From an uncultured Eubacteriales bacterium (GTDB taxonomy: Bacteria > Bacillota > Clostridia > Lachnospirales > Anaerotignaceae): a DNA stretch of 32,242 bases. Where the stretch lies: NCBI GenBank assembly GCA_934256695.1, contig CAKQPE010000012.1:1-32242 (forward strand). Direction: 5' to 3'. The notes beneath the pieces are model-generated. The model was given only the letters and a program-made list of their open reading frames with translations, had not been told where the DNA came from and did no database searches. Positions 25,317-31,934 of this stretch are shown here, in pieces. Numbering within the stretch: the stretch's first letter is position 1; every line of letters starts with the position of its first letter. Both the position numbers and the translations under genes were made by a program.

Positions 25317-25362
25317 ATTTCATCACCTGTTTTTTCTTATTCTATTTTTGCATAGTAAATAT

Positions 25363-25390
25363 ATTTTATCACCTTAATTCTATTAATCAA
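25363..25390 (-). promoter_or_regulatory. Candidate promoter of MATE-kinase pair
   Basis: Minus strand -35 TTGATT (25385-25390), 16-nt spacer, -10 TAAAAT (25363-25368), about 50 nt before the TTG start. Confidence 0.45.
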
Positions 25391-25440
25391 CACTAATGTT
25401 TAAATATTACTTGAAAATCTCCCCTCCACCCTATAAAATA

Positions 25441-25600
25441 ATCTTAAAACCGTGGGCGTTGCCCACACCCACAAGCCTTTGAAAAGGCTTGACCTAAACT
25501 TTAACAAAATACCATGACTAAAGTCATGGTATTTTAATAAAAGTTTTGATCCAACTTTTGAAAAAGTTGGTCAGGGTTTGGGGTGAAACCCCAAGGTCTT
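25441..25600. repeat. Complete modular repeat: long inverted repeat with hairpin core
   Basis: The best full copy. Two arms of about 75 nt in opposite orientation flank a perfect 13-bp core hairpin AAAATACCATGAC/GTCATGGTATTTT (25506-25535). Each arm holds two stems: TGGGC/GCCCA and CAAGCCTTT/AAAGGCTTG on the left; CCAACTTTT/AAAAGTTGG and TTGGGGT-GAA-ACCCCAA (25578-25594) on the right. The arms match in the text between stems but differ within the stems, with both sides of each stem changed together. It ends 25 nt before the next gene's start. Confidence 0.85.
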
Positions 25601-25625
25601 GAAAATATATTAAAGGAGATTTGGT

Positions 25626-26828
25626 ATGAAACCTGCTTTGGCTGTAATTAAAAAAGGAGACGCAAGAGCTTTTAAAGCCGGCGGACTCTGGATATATGAT
25701 AACGAGATTGATTATTTTGAAGGCGATTTTAACGACGGTGATGTAATCGAAGTCCATGATTTCGACGGCTACCCTCTCGGCAAAGGCGTTGTAAACAGAA
25801 ATTCCAAAATAACCGTACGTATGCTTACCAAAAACATAAATCAGGAAATAGACGATGAATTTATATTTAACCGTGTCAAAAACGCTTATGAATACCGTAA
25901 ACGTGTAACGGATATGTCATCATGCCGTCTTATTTTCGGCGAGGCCGACTACCTTCCCGGACTTGTAATAGATAAATATTCAGATGTTCTTGTTGTAGAA
26001 TCACTTTCTCTTGGCATGGACAGATTTAAGCTTAAAATAATAGATGACCTAAAAAAGCTTCTTGCCTCAGATGGTGTTACAATAAAAGGTGTGTACGAAA
26101 GAAGTGACGCAAAGGTTCGTGAAAACGAAGGAATGGAAAGATATAAGGGCTTTATAGGCGAACCTTTTGATACAAAAGTACAGATAGTCGAAAACGGCGT
26201 AAAATATACCGTAGATGTTCAGGACGGACAGAAAACAGGCTTTTTCCTTGACCAGAAATATAACCGTCTTTCAATACATAAACTTTGCAAGGGTCTCGAT
26301 GTCCTTGATTGTTTCACCCATACAGGTTCTTTTGCCCTTAACGCCGGTATTGCCGGAGCAAAAAGTGTTCTCGGTGTAGACGCTTCCCAGCTTGCCGTAA
26401 ATCAGGCAGAAGAAAACGCAAGACTCAATAACCTTCAGGATACAGTTAAATTTAAATGCTGTGATGTTTTTGAGCTTCTTCCTCAGTTGGAATCAGAAGG
26501 CAAAAAGTTTGATATGGTAATACTTGACCCTCCGGCATTTACAAAATCAAGAAACTCAGTTAAAAATGCTGTTAAAGGATACAGGGAAATTAACCTTCGT
26601 GCAATGAAAATAATAAAAGACAACGGATTCCTTGTTACCTGTTCATGCTCTCACTTTATGCCGTACGAGCTTTTTACACAGACAATAGGACAGGCAGCAA
26701 AGAATGTTCACCGCAGACTCCGCCAGATAGAATATCGTACACAGGCACCTGACCACCCGATACTTTGGTCGGCAGACGAAAGCTATTATCTTAAATTTTA
26801 TATATTCCAGGTTTGCAGGGATATTTAA
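25626..26828 (+). CDS. RlmI-type 23S rRNA methyltransferase (PUA + SAM domain)
   Basis: Probable 5-methylcytosine rRNA methyltransferase of the RlmI/YwbD family acting on 23S rRNA. The 400-residue protein has an N-terminal PUA domain (about 1-75; HDFDGYPLGKGVVNRNSKITVRM within it), a middle beta domain, the VQDGQKTGFFLDQ motif (198-210), SAM motif VLDCFTHTGSF (226-236), DPPAF (301-305) and the catalytic-cysteine region TCSCSH (338-343). Start ATG 25626 follows AAAGGAG. Because the repeat at 25441-25600 fills the space upstream, its promoter must lie inside or beyond the repeat. Confidence 0.9.
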   Translation: MKPALAVIKKGDARAFKAGGLWIYDNEIDYFEGDFNDGDVIEVHDFDGYPLGKGVVNRNSKITVRMLTKNINQEIDDEFIFNRVKNAYEYRKRVTDMSSCRLIFGEADYLPGLVIDKYSDVLVVESLSLGMDRFKLKIIDDLKKLLASDGVTIKGVYERSDAKVRENEGMERYKGFIGEPFDTKVQIVENGVKYTVDVQDGQKTGFFLDQKYNRLSIHKLCKGLDVLDCFTHTGSFALNAGIAGAKSVLGVDASQLAVNQAEENARLNNLQDTVKFKCCDVFELLPQLESEGKKFDMVILDPPAFTKSRNSVKNAVKGYREINLRAMKIIKDNGFLVTCSCSHFMPYELFTQTIGQAAKNVHRRLRQIEYRTQAPDHPILWSADESYYLKFYIFQVCRDI

Positions 26829-26843
26829 AAATACAGACTTTAT

Positions 26844-26875
26844 AAAAACCGCTCAAAATTTTTGAGCGGTTTTTA
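26844..26875 (+). terminator. Terminator of the rRNA methyltransferase gene
   Basis: Stem AAAACCGCTCAAAA/TTTTGAGCGGTTTT with T run, 16 nt past the stop. It is immediately followed by a second, leftward terminator inside the duplicated tRNA flank. Confidence 0.85.
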
Positions 26876-26880
26876 TTGTA

Positions 26881-26947
26881 AACATAAAAAAGCATTGAAC
26901 TCTTTAAAATTCAATGCTTTTTAAATCGGAGAAAGATGGATTTGAAC
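26881..26947 (-). other. Displaced tRNA-Ser 3' end and terminator (att-like direct repeat)
   Basis: This 67-nt stretch matches 28030-28096 at all but five positions. It includes the downstream terminator hairpin (26887-26899/26910-26922) and the last 22 nt of tRNA-Ser, from the T-loop TTCAAATCC to the discriminator base. Identity stops inside the T arm, and the T-stem here can no longer pair. This is the layout left by integration at a tRNA 3' end, with the intact tRNA rebuilt at the far side. No integrase gene remains. Confidence 0.7.
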
Positions 26948-27130
26948 TATAAAATTATCGGTATAACCGTATGTTGTTTAGTGCTGTTTTACACTGTTTT
27001 CAAAAAAATCAAATCCTGTCTTGTACCGTTTAATACTGTTTAATATTTTCCACTTAAGGGAAAATTTAATGGAAAAAGTCACACGTATATGTCATAGAAA
27101 TTTTTTCTTTTTCAGTCCCTCTTGCCGTAT
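26948..27130. other. Gene-free segment with four short direct repeats beside att-like end
   Basis: No gene. Four copies of an RYTGTTTWA/ACCGTTTAA-like 9-mer occur as two pairs: GTGCTGTTTTAC and ACACTGTTTTCA near 26981-27001, GTACCGTTTAAT and ATACTGTTTAAT near 27023-27044. They have the spacing and place expected of integrase arm-type sites. That reading is inference; no recombinase is present. Confidence 0.4.
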
Positions 27131-27544
27131 TTATTTTTTACTTTCAAAATCCAAAAATTCCGCCGCCGTCAATATTTTCGGATTAACTATATCAGATTCA
27201 AGAAAATCTTTATCACCTGTAACCAAAACATCTGCCTTTGCAAAAATTGCAGCTCTGAGAATTGCCCTGTCATTAATATCTCTTATATTGTTTTCAGACG
27301 TATACTCCAATTCAGGTATATTAACCACTTCAAGAGTAAGCAGTGCTAATGAAAGAAATGTTTCCAACGCCTGTATTTTTGCAGGAAATTTACGGTTAAA
27401 TATACGCCGCATTTCATCTATATTCTGTTCGCAGACCAAACCACGATTGGGAAAGCTGACAGCTTTAATAAATGCCTTGGCAGGTGTGCTGTTGCTGTTC
27501 AACACTGCCGATATAAGAATATTGGTATCAAGAAAAACATTCAT
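27131..27544 (-). CDS. PIN-domain toxin (VapC-like, COG1569 type)
   Basis: Predicted Mg-dependent ribonuclease toxin of 137 residues. Acidic PIN-site candidates are Asp6 in FLDTNIL, Glu44 in DEMRRIF, Asp92 in INDRAI and Asp111 in TGDKDF, all in family order. ATG 27544 shares one base with the antitoxin stop (TGATG), so toxin translation is coupled to antitoxin. The TTG one codon earlier is less likely. The RNA target is unknown. The pair is the only cargo between the duplicated tRNA-Ser ends. Confidence 0.88.
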   Translation of the reverse strand: MNVFLDTNILISAVLNSNSTPAKAFIKAVSFPNRGLVCEQNIDEMRRIFNRKFPAKIQALETFLSLALLTLEVVNIPELEYTSENNIRDINDRAILRAAIFAKADVLVTGDKDFLESDIVNPKILTAAEFLDFESKK

Positions 27545-27816
27545 CAATATTCACCTTCTGCACGTATTTCCTTAACCATATCCATAACCTTTTCTTCTGT
27601 GTCAAGTCCTGACTTTTCGGCTTCTCCTGTCATCTGGTTCTGAAATAACTGCATAGCATAAACGGCAGCATTAACCAATCTTACATTTCCGTTTTCAACA
27701 ACAAATGTAACTCTGTCGCCGTTTGATACACCCAAAATTTCACGTACATCTTTAGGAATGGTAATCTGTCCTTTTGCCATAACTTTTGCATTGTCTATAA
27801 ATGTGTTTGTACTCAT
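27544..27816 (-). CDS. AbrB/SpoVT-fold antitoxin
   Basis: Predicted DNA-binding antitoxin of 90 residues. The swapped-hairpin domain is at about 12-47 (KGQITIPKDVREILGV, then NGDRVTFVVENGNVRL), and the C-terminal half is acidic (about 50-90) and likely wraps the toxin. ATG 27816 is chosen: GGAGGTG lies 6 nt upstream, and the longer in-frame TTG start would lie within that site. It is expected to repress its own promoter through the perfect palindrome at 27839-27858. Confidence 0.9.
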   Translation of the reverse strand: MSTNTFIDNAKVMAKGQITIPKDVREILGVSNGDRVTFVVENGNVRLVNAAVYAMQLFQNQMTGEAEKSGLDTEEKVMDMVKEIRAEGEY

Positions 27817-27838
27817 ACTAAGCACCTCCAATTTAGAA

Positions 27839-27889
27839 AAGTAGGGAATTCCCTACTTCAAGTATATACTGAAATTTTAAGAAAATCAA
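27839..27889 (-). promoter_or_regulatory. Toxin-antitoxin promoter with 20-bp palindromic operator
   Basis: Minus strand -35 TTGATT (27884-27889), 17-nt spacer, -10 TATACT (27861-27866). The perfect palindrome AAGTAGGGAATTCCCTACTT (27839-27858) begins 2 nt after the -10 and covers the expected start of transcription, ideal for autorepression. From 27890 to 28030 I see only AT-rich sequence. Confidence 0.8.
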
Positions 27890-28035
27890 CTTATAATGTT
27901 TGGCAAAACAATTACTTTATTACATATCTCTGACGACAACATGGAAAATTTTATATCCAACTTAAAATAATTTTTTATGTTTTAAATTTAAGAGAAAAAA
28001 TAAGGGAAAAAAATAATTTTAAGGGGAAAAACACA

Positions 28036-28070
28036 AAAAAGCATTGAACTCTTTAGAATTCAATGCTTTT
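28036..28070 (-). terminator. Terminator of tRNA-Ser gene
   Basis: Stem AAAAGCATTGAA/TTCAATGCTTTT followed on minus by a U run, 6 nt past the tRNA. A near-identical copy is displaced to 26887-26922. Confidence 0.8.
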
Positions 28071-28075
28071 AAAAG

Positions 28076-28163
28076 CGGAGAAAGAGGGATTTGAACCCTC
28101 GCGCCGGTTGCCCGACCTACACCCTTAGCAGGGGCGCCTCTTCAGCCTCTTGAGTATTTCTCC
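28076..28163 (-). tRNA. tRNA-Ser (anticodon GCT)
   Basis: 88-nt class II tRNA. Acceptor GGAGAAA pairs with TTTCTCC with discriminator G, the D arm has CTCAAGAGGCTGAAGAG, and the anticodon stem CGCCC/GGGTG holds loop CTGCTAA (anticodon 28127-28129). A long variable arm and T arm GAGGG-TTCAAAT-CCCTC follow. It reads AGC/AGU serine codons. CCA is not encoded. Confidence 0.95.
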
Positions 28164-28184
28164 AAAACGCTTACTGCAAGAGAT

Positions 28185-28213
28185 AGTTTACCACAAACAA
28201 GAGTGTATGTCAA
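28185..28213 (-). promoter_or_regulatory. Promoter of tRNA-Ser
   Basis: Consensus -35 TTGACA (28208-28213), 17-nt spacer, -10 TAAACT (28185-28190), about 22 nt before the mature 5' end. It sits within 8 nt of the end of the lipid kinase gene. Confidence 0.75.
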
Positions 28214-28220
28214 ACATTTT

Positions 28221-29186
28221 TTAATCTTTTGTTATAAAAATTTTATATTTATCCGGAATAAACTCAAGTTCATTCTGGACACGGGTCTTTTTTGGCGGTA
28301 TGGCTATTGTTATTGCCTTATTTATATTCTCTATAGTTACATCAGTGTGTGTACCACCGTATTCTCCATCAAGTGTCCACTGTATTTCTGATTTGGATTT
28401 AAATTCGGCTTTCGATGTTTTAAAAACAGTAAATACATTTGAAGAAAAATCGCCTGTTATTATTCCTGTTATTATCATCTGAAGTTCAATAGGATTCTGC
28501 GGATACTTAACAAGTATTACCTCAAAAAGCCCGTCATTAAGCTGCACCTTTTCTTTGCCGAGTAATTTAAAACCGCCTGTTGAAAGAGTATTTGAAATCA
28601 TTCCGTAAATATATGTTCCCGTTTCTACTACATTATCATGCTCTATATTAATATCATATTTTTGCAGTGACGGCAGTCTTTTAATTCCTTCCAATATATA
28701 TGCCATATGACCAAGGATATTTTTTATATCCTGCGGTGTATCATAGGATACATCTGTAAAAGCTCCAAAGGCCGCTATATAAACAAAACTGTCATCGTTA
28801 AACCTGCCTATGTCACACTTAAATACAGTTCCCGTTACAATATTTTTTGCTGCACTAATCATATTTTTAGGAAGCTTGAGGCTTTCGGCAAAGTCATTTG
28901 TTGAACCTGCCGGAATGTATCCCACTACAGGACGCTTTTGCTCATCCAACTCCATAAGGCCTTTTACACACTCACTTAAAGTGCCGTCACCTCCGCTTAT
29001 TAAAACATATTTATATTTTGCAGCTTTCGATTTAATCAACTCATATCCGTGCATTTTACGCTGTGTAATGCATACAGTAACCTCAAAATCATCTTTTTCG
29101 AGAGTATCTATAATTTCAAGTAATTTATTTTTAATAAGACCTTTGCCTGCTTTCGGATTAATAATAAACAGAACATTTTTAGCCAT
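28221..29186 (-). CDS. Diacylglycerol kinase-family lipid kinase (DgkB/YegS type)
   Basis: Soluble lipid kinase of 321 residues, probably recycling diacylglycerol to phosphatidic acid at the membrane. It shows FIINPKAGKG (7-16), the nucleotide-binding GGDGTLSE (65-72), the PAGSTNDFA segment (97-105), an STGGFKLLGKEKVQLNDGLFEV block and a late WTLDGE motif. The start at ATG 29186 has AGGGGG 8 nt upstream. Sphingosine- or other lipid-kinase specificity cannot be excluded. The gene is monocistronic. Confidence 0.9.
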   Translation of the reverse strand: MAKNVLFIINPKAGKGLIKNKLLEIIDTLEKDDFEVTVCITQRKMHGYELIKSKAAKYKYVLISGGDGTLSECVKGLMELDEQKRPVVGYIPAGSTNDFAESLKLPKNMISAAKNIVTGTVFKCDIGRFNDDSFVYIAAFGAFTDVSYDTPQDIKNILGHMAYILEGIKRLPSLQKYDINIEHDNVVETGTYIYGMISNTLSTGGFKLLGKEKVQLNDGLFEVILVKYPQNPIELQMIITGIITGDFSSNVFTVFKTSKAEFKSKSEIQWTLDGEYGGTHTDVTIENINKAITIAIPPKKTRVQNELEFIPDKYKIFITKD

Positions 29187-29228
29187 AATAAAACCCCCTA
29201 CGTCTTAAAATACCCATTTATTTTTAAG

Positions 29229-29257
29229 ATTATACTATTTCTTAAAGTTAAAAACAA
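29229..29257 (-). promoter_or_regulatory. Promoter of lipid kinase gene
   Basis: Minus strand -35 TTGTTT (29252-29257), 17-nt spacer, -10 TATAAT (29229-29234). Confidence 0.6.
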
Positions 29258-29503
29258 TATTGCCTAATAAAAACTAAGTAAATTTTAATGTAAAACCCTC
29301 CAGTTAATTTACGATATTTTGCATGCTAATAGTTCTAAATATTAGAAAAGTATCTTCATTATATAAAATGTGCATATATTTATTTTCAACAGACAATTTT
29401 AATTGTATATTGTTCCAATAAAAAAGTTGAACAAAAAGTATATAGCAAAGGTAGTTTTTTTTGATTTTAAAAAAAATATCAAAAATCTTTTTTCCAAAAT
29501 GGG

Positions 29504-29645
29504 TTGACTCTCTTTTAATAGAATAGATTATAATAAGGCTCGTGGTTGATATTTCCAAAGTTAGTTTTTTGATATTCAACTAAAATATTCGGCGGCACAT
29601 AAGTCGCCTGACTTAATTATCTTTTTAAACAAGGAGGAATAAAAG
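29504..29645 (+). promoter_or_regulatory. acl promoter and leader
   Basis: -35 TTGACT (29504-29509), 19-nt spacer, -10 TATAAT (29529-29534), followed by CTCGTGGTT as in the dctP promoter. The leader of about 105 nt has a small GGCGGC/GTCGCC hairpin (near 29592-29610), and AAGGAGGA lies just before the start codon. Upstream, TTTTTGAT/ATCAAAAA (about 29456-29485) forms an inverted repeat that could be an operator. The rest of 29258-29503 is AT-rich with nothing else seen. Confidence 0.6.
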
Positions 29646-30098
29646 ATGGTAGGAGAGAAAGTAAAATTTCATTTAATGATGAGTGCTAAAGACGCACATT
29701 ACGTTGGCGGTCTTGTAAACGGTGCAAGAATAGTTCAGGTTTGGGGCGACGTAGGAACAGAACTTATGGTTCGTGTTGACGGTGACATCAGCCTTTTCCT
29801 TGGCTATGAAGAAATCAACTTTACAGCTCCTGTATACGTAGGCGACTTTATGGAATATGTTGGCTGGATTGAAGAAGTTGGCAACCAGAGCTACAAATGT
29901 AAATTCGAAGCTTGGAAAGTAGCTACTCAGTGCGACAGAACAGACATGGATCTTTCAAACATGGCTACACCTGAAACAGCAGCTACAGCTTGCGTACCTC
30001 CTGTACTTTGCGGTACAGCTACAGGTTCTCTTTATATCGCTAAGAAGGACCAGAGAGGCGAAACAGACCCTGCTTTTGTTCACACACACAGAGCATAA
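29646..30098 (+). CDS. acl: Beta-alanyl-CoA:ammonia lyase, copy 1
   Basis: Hot-dog-fold lyase of 150 residues that reversibly removes ammonia from beta-alanyl-CoA to give acrylyl-CoA. The sequence is close to what I recall of the C. propionicum enzymes: KFHLMMSAKDAHY (7-19), WGDVGTELMV, DGDISLFLGY, FTAPVYVGDFMEY, GNQSYKCKFEAWKV and the C-terminal TGSLYIAKKDQRG. The near homologue Kal (3-aminobutyryl-CoA ammonia lyase of lysine fermentation) is the main alternative. No kamA, kce or kdd genes are nearby, which favours beta-alanyl-CoA. Good promoter and AAGGAGGA site; 53 nt before copy 2. Confidence 0.85.
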   Translation: MVGEKVKFHLMMSAKDAHYVGGLVNGARIVQVWGDVGTELMVRVDGDISLFLGYEEINFTAPVYVGDFMEYVGWIEEVGNQSYKCKFEAWKVATQCDRTDMDLSNMATPETAATACVPPVLCGTATGSLYIAKKDQRGETDPAFVHTHRA

Positions 30099-30151
30099 TT
30101 TTCGGCAATACATATAAAACAAAATTTGACCTTGAATAGGAGGAAATAAAA

Positions 30152-30604
30152 ATGGTAGGTAGTGAAGTAAGATTTCATTTAATGATGAGTGCTAAAGACG
30201 GTCATTATGTTGGTGACCTTGTAAACGGTGCACATATCCTTGACATCTGGGGCGACGTAGGAACAGAGCTTATGGTATTAGTAGACGGTGACATCAGCCT
30301 TTTCCTTGGCTACAAGAATGTTAAATTTACAGCTCCTGTATATGTAGGCGACTTCATGGAATACACAGGATATATCGAAAAAGTTGGCAACCAGAGCTAC
30401 ACATGCCACTTTGAAGCTTGGAAGGTTGGCACAATGCTTAACCATACAGACGCTGACATGACAGGTATCGCTCATACAGCTGCTACAGCTTGCGTACCTC
30501 CAATCAAATGCGGCGAAGCTACAGGTTCTCTTTACATTGCTAAGAAAGACCAGAGAGGTCCTCAGAGAGAAGATTTCAAAGACGCTGTTCATCCTGCAAA
30601 ATAA
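30152..30604 (+). CDS. acl: Beta-alanyl-CoA:ammonia lyase, copy 2
   Basis: Paralogue of the preceding gene, also 150 residues and very similar throughout: the MMSAKD, WGDVGTELMV, DGDISLFLGY, APVYVGDFMEY and GSLYIAKKDQRG blocks are unchanged. The differences cluster in the 95-115 loop (MLNHTDADMTGIAH versus QCDRTDMDLSNMATPE) and at the C-terminus. It has its own AGGAGGA site and ends at a strong terminator, so both are one transcript. Whether the copies form mixed oligomers or differ in substrate preference cannot be read. Confidence 0.85.
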   Translation: MVGSEVRFHLMMSAKDGHYVGDLVNGAHILDIWGDVGTELMVLVDGDISLFLGYKNVKFTAPVYVGDFMEYTGYIEKVGNQSYTCHFEAWKVGTMLNHTDADMTGIAHTAATACVPPIKCGEATGSLYIAKKDQRGPQREDFKDAVHPAK

Positions 30605-30620
30605 TTTAAAAATTATTTTT

Positions 30621-30648
30621 ATCCCCGTTCTTAACGGGGATTTTTTTT
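30621..30648 (+). terminator. Terminator of the acl pair
   Basis: Stem ATCCCCGTT/AACGGGGAT with a 3-nt loop and an eight-T run, 17 nt after the second acl stop. Confidence 0.9.
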
Positions 30649-30697
30649 ATATAATCAGTCACATATCGAGAACTTATCTACGCACACTTCAATATTC

Positions 30698-30726
30698 TTG
30701 ACTTATTTCCCACTAAATATTATTAT
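30698..30726 (+). promoter_or_regulatory. Candidate promoter of XRE regulator
   Basis: -35 TTGACT (30698-30703), 17-nt spacer, -10 TATTAT (30721-30726), leaving a leader of about 130 nt before the gene. Confidence 0.5.
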
Positions 30727-30863
30727 ATAAATAAACCCAAAAACTTATGAATTCTTAGGACTTCTTCCGGTAGAATTAAAGTTTTTATTTTATTAAATAT
30801 CGGTTTCGGCAGATATTTTTCCTTAACCTAAATAAACAAATTTAAGTACGGGAGGGACTTAAT

Positions 30864-31205
30864 ATGAACAAATTTGAAAACGGAAATAAGTTTAAAGAAA
30901 CAGTAAGATTTTTAAGAAAGCAAAATCGTATGACTCAAAACGAACTCGGAGATGTTCTCGGATACGGATATTCTGCAATATCCAACTACGAAAGCGGAAG
31001 AAACGAACCTTCCATAAATAACCTTATTAAAATAGCAGACTATTTCAACGTATCTATAGATTATCTTGTAGGACACGAGTTGAAAACAAGTTCTGCCAAT
31101 AACTATGAATATGCAATAAAACTCAAAAAATTAAGTGAATGTATACATAATTTTCAAAAAGAAACAGATGAAATAATAAAAGGCATTGCTGATACAGAAA
31201 ATTAA
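30864..31205 (+). CDS. XRE-family HTH transcriptional regulator
   Basis: Small DNA-binding protein of 113 residues. The Cro/CI-type helix-turn-helix spans about 12-67 (MTQNELGDVLGYGYSAISNYESGRNEPS within it, followed by LIKIADYFNVSIDYLVG). A helical, charged tail (about 80-113) probably dimerises. GGGAGGG precedes the ATG. The target is unknown; the inverted repeat in the next gap (31232-31252), which overlaps the -35 of the next gene, is a reasonable binding-site candidate. Confidence 0.9.
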   Translation: MNKFENGNKFKETVRFLRKQNRMTQNELGDVLGYGYSAISNYESGRNEPSINNLIKIADYFNVSIDYLVGHELKTSSANNYEYAIKLKKLSECIHNFQKETDEIIKGIADTEN

Positions 31206-31231
31206 TTCCTTATTAATTAGATAGGTTTGTA

Positions 31232-31271
31232 GTATTTTACTATTGAAAATACCACTGCAACATGGTATTAT
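31232..31271 (+). promoter_or_regulatory. Promoter with overlapping inverted repeat for AhpD-like gene
   Basis: -35 TTGAAA (31243-31248), 17-nt spacer, -10 TATTAT (31266-31271). GTATTTT-N7-AAAATAC (31232-31252) covers the -35, which suggests a repressor site. Confidence 0.6.
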
Positions 31272-31325
31272 TAAACAGTAAATTTTGTAAACCTTATTTT
31301 TGTACCTTTAAAGGAGGTAATAGCA

Positions 31326-31931
31326 ATGGCTCTTGAATTTGACGAACAGTTATCAAGACTTCAGAAACCCGACAGAAACGAAATGACAGACGAACAGTAC
31401 GAAATATTCAATAAAGCTGTAGAGGGAATGGAAAAAAACTGGGGCTTTATAAACAACCTTTTTAAAGTTCTTCCTCTTAATGCCGCAGAATACGTAGGTT
31501 TCCTTAATTTCAAAAGCTCTCTTTTTAATCCTGAAACCTGCTATCTTTCAGATGCAGACAAGGAAATGATAGGTGTTGTAGTATCTGCAACAAACGGCTG
31601 CAACTACTGCCTTACAACTCACGGCGATAATTTAAGAGGACTTACTGGAGATCCGGATTTATGTGATACTTTATCCTACAACTACCGTGCCGCCAGAAAT
31701 CTTACACCTAAGCAGAGAGCATTATGCGACTATGCATATTTTGTAACAGCATATCCGAGAGAAATAGATACCGAACAGGTCGAAAACTTACGTAAAGTAG
31801 GATTTAACGATCACGAAATACTTGAAGCCGCTTTTGTTGCAGGGTTCTTTAACTATACAAACAGATGGGTAAGCACAATAAGCCCTGTACCTAACAAAGG
31901 TCATTATATGCATAACAGAAAAAAAGATTAA
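31326..31931 (+). CDS. AhpD-like/carboxymuconolactone decarboxylase-family protein
   Basis: All-helical protein of 201 residues in the peroxidase-related branch of the AhpD/CMD superfamily. The redox motif is complete: Glu80, Cys92, Cys95 and His99 (GCNYCLTTHG), the E-x11-CxxC-xxx-H proton-relay pattern known from AhpD. A later conserved block includes LTPKQRALCDYA. A role in peroxide or thiol stress is likely, but true substrates of this branch are mostly unknown. AAAGGAGGT sits 8 nt before the ATG. The stop codon runs directly into a repeat copy. Confidence 0.85.
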   Translation: MALEFDEQLSRLQKPDRNEMTDEQYEIFNKAVEGMEKNWGFINNLFKVLPLNAAEYVGFLNFKSSLFNPETCYLSDADKEMIGVVVSATNGCNYCLTTHGDNLRGLTGDPDLCDTLSYNYRAARNLTPKQRALCDYAYFVTAYPREIDTEQVENLRKVGFNDHEILEAAFVAGFFNYTNRWVSTISPVPNKGHYMHNRKKD

Positions 31932-31934
31932 GAC

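Noticed and set aside
26887..26947. A second complete tRNA next to the rRNA methyltransferase gene
   Set aside because: Only the last 22 nt of tRNA-Ser are present; no D arm, anticodon arm or acceptor 5' strand follows.
27021..27575. 184-codon rightward open frame over the toxin gene
   Set aside because: It lies antisense to the PIN gene, whose motifs, start coupling and operator are clear; no ribosome binding site or family features in the antisense product.
28221..28482. Rightward open frames at the end of the lipid kinase gene
   Set aside because: Antisense to the kinase C-terminal WTLDGE region, with no start signals.
29304..29579. 91-codon leftward open frame in the acl upstream region
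   Set aside because: AT-rich, overlaps the acl promoter, and shows no ribosome binding site or recognisable product.
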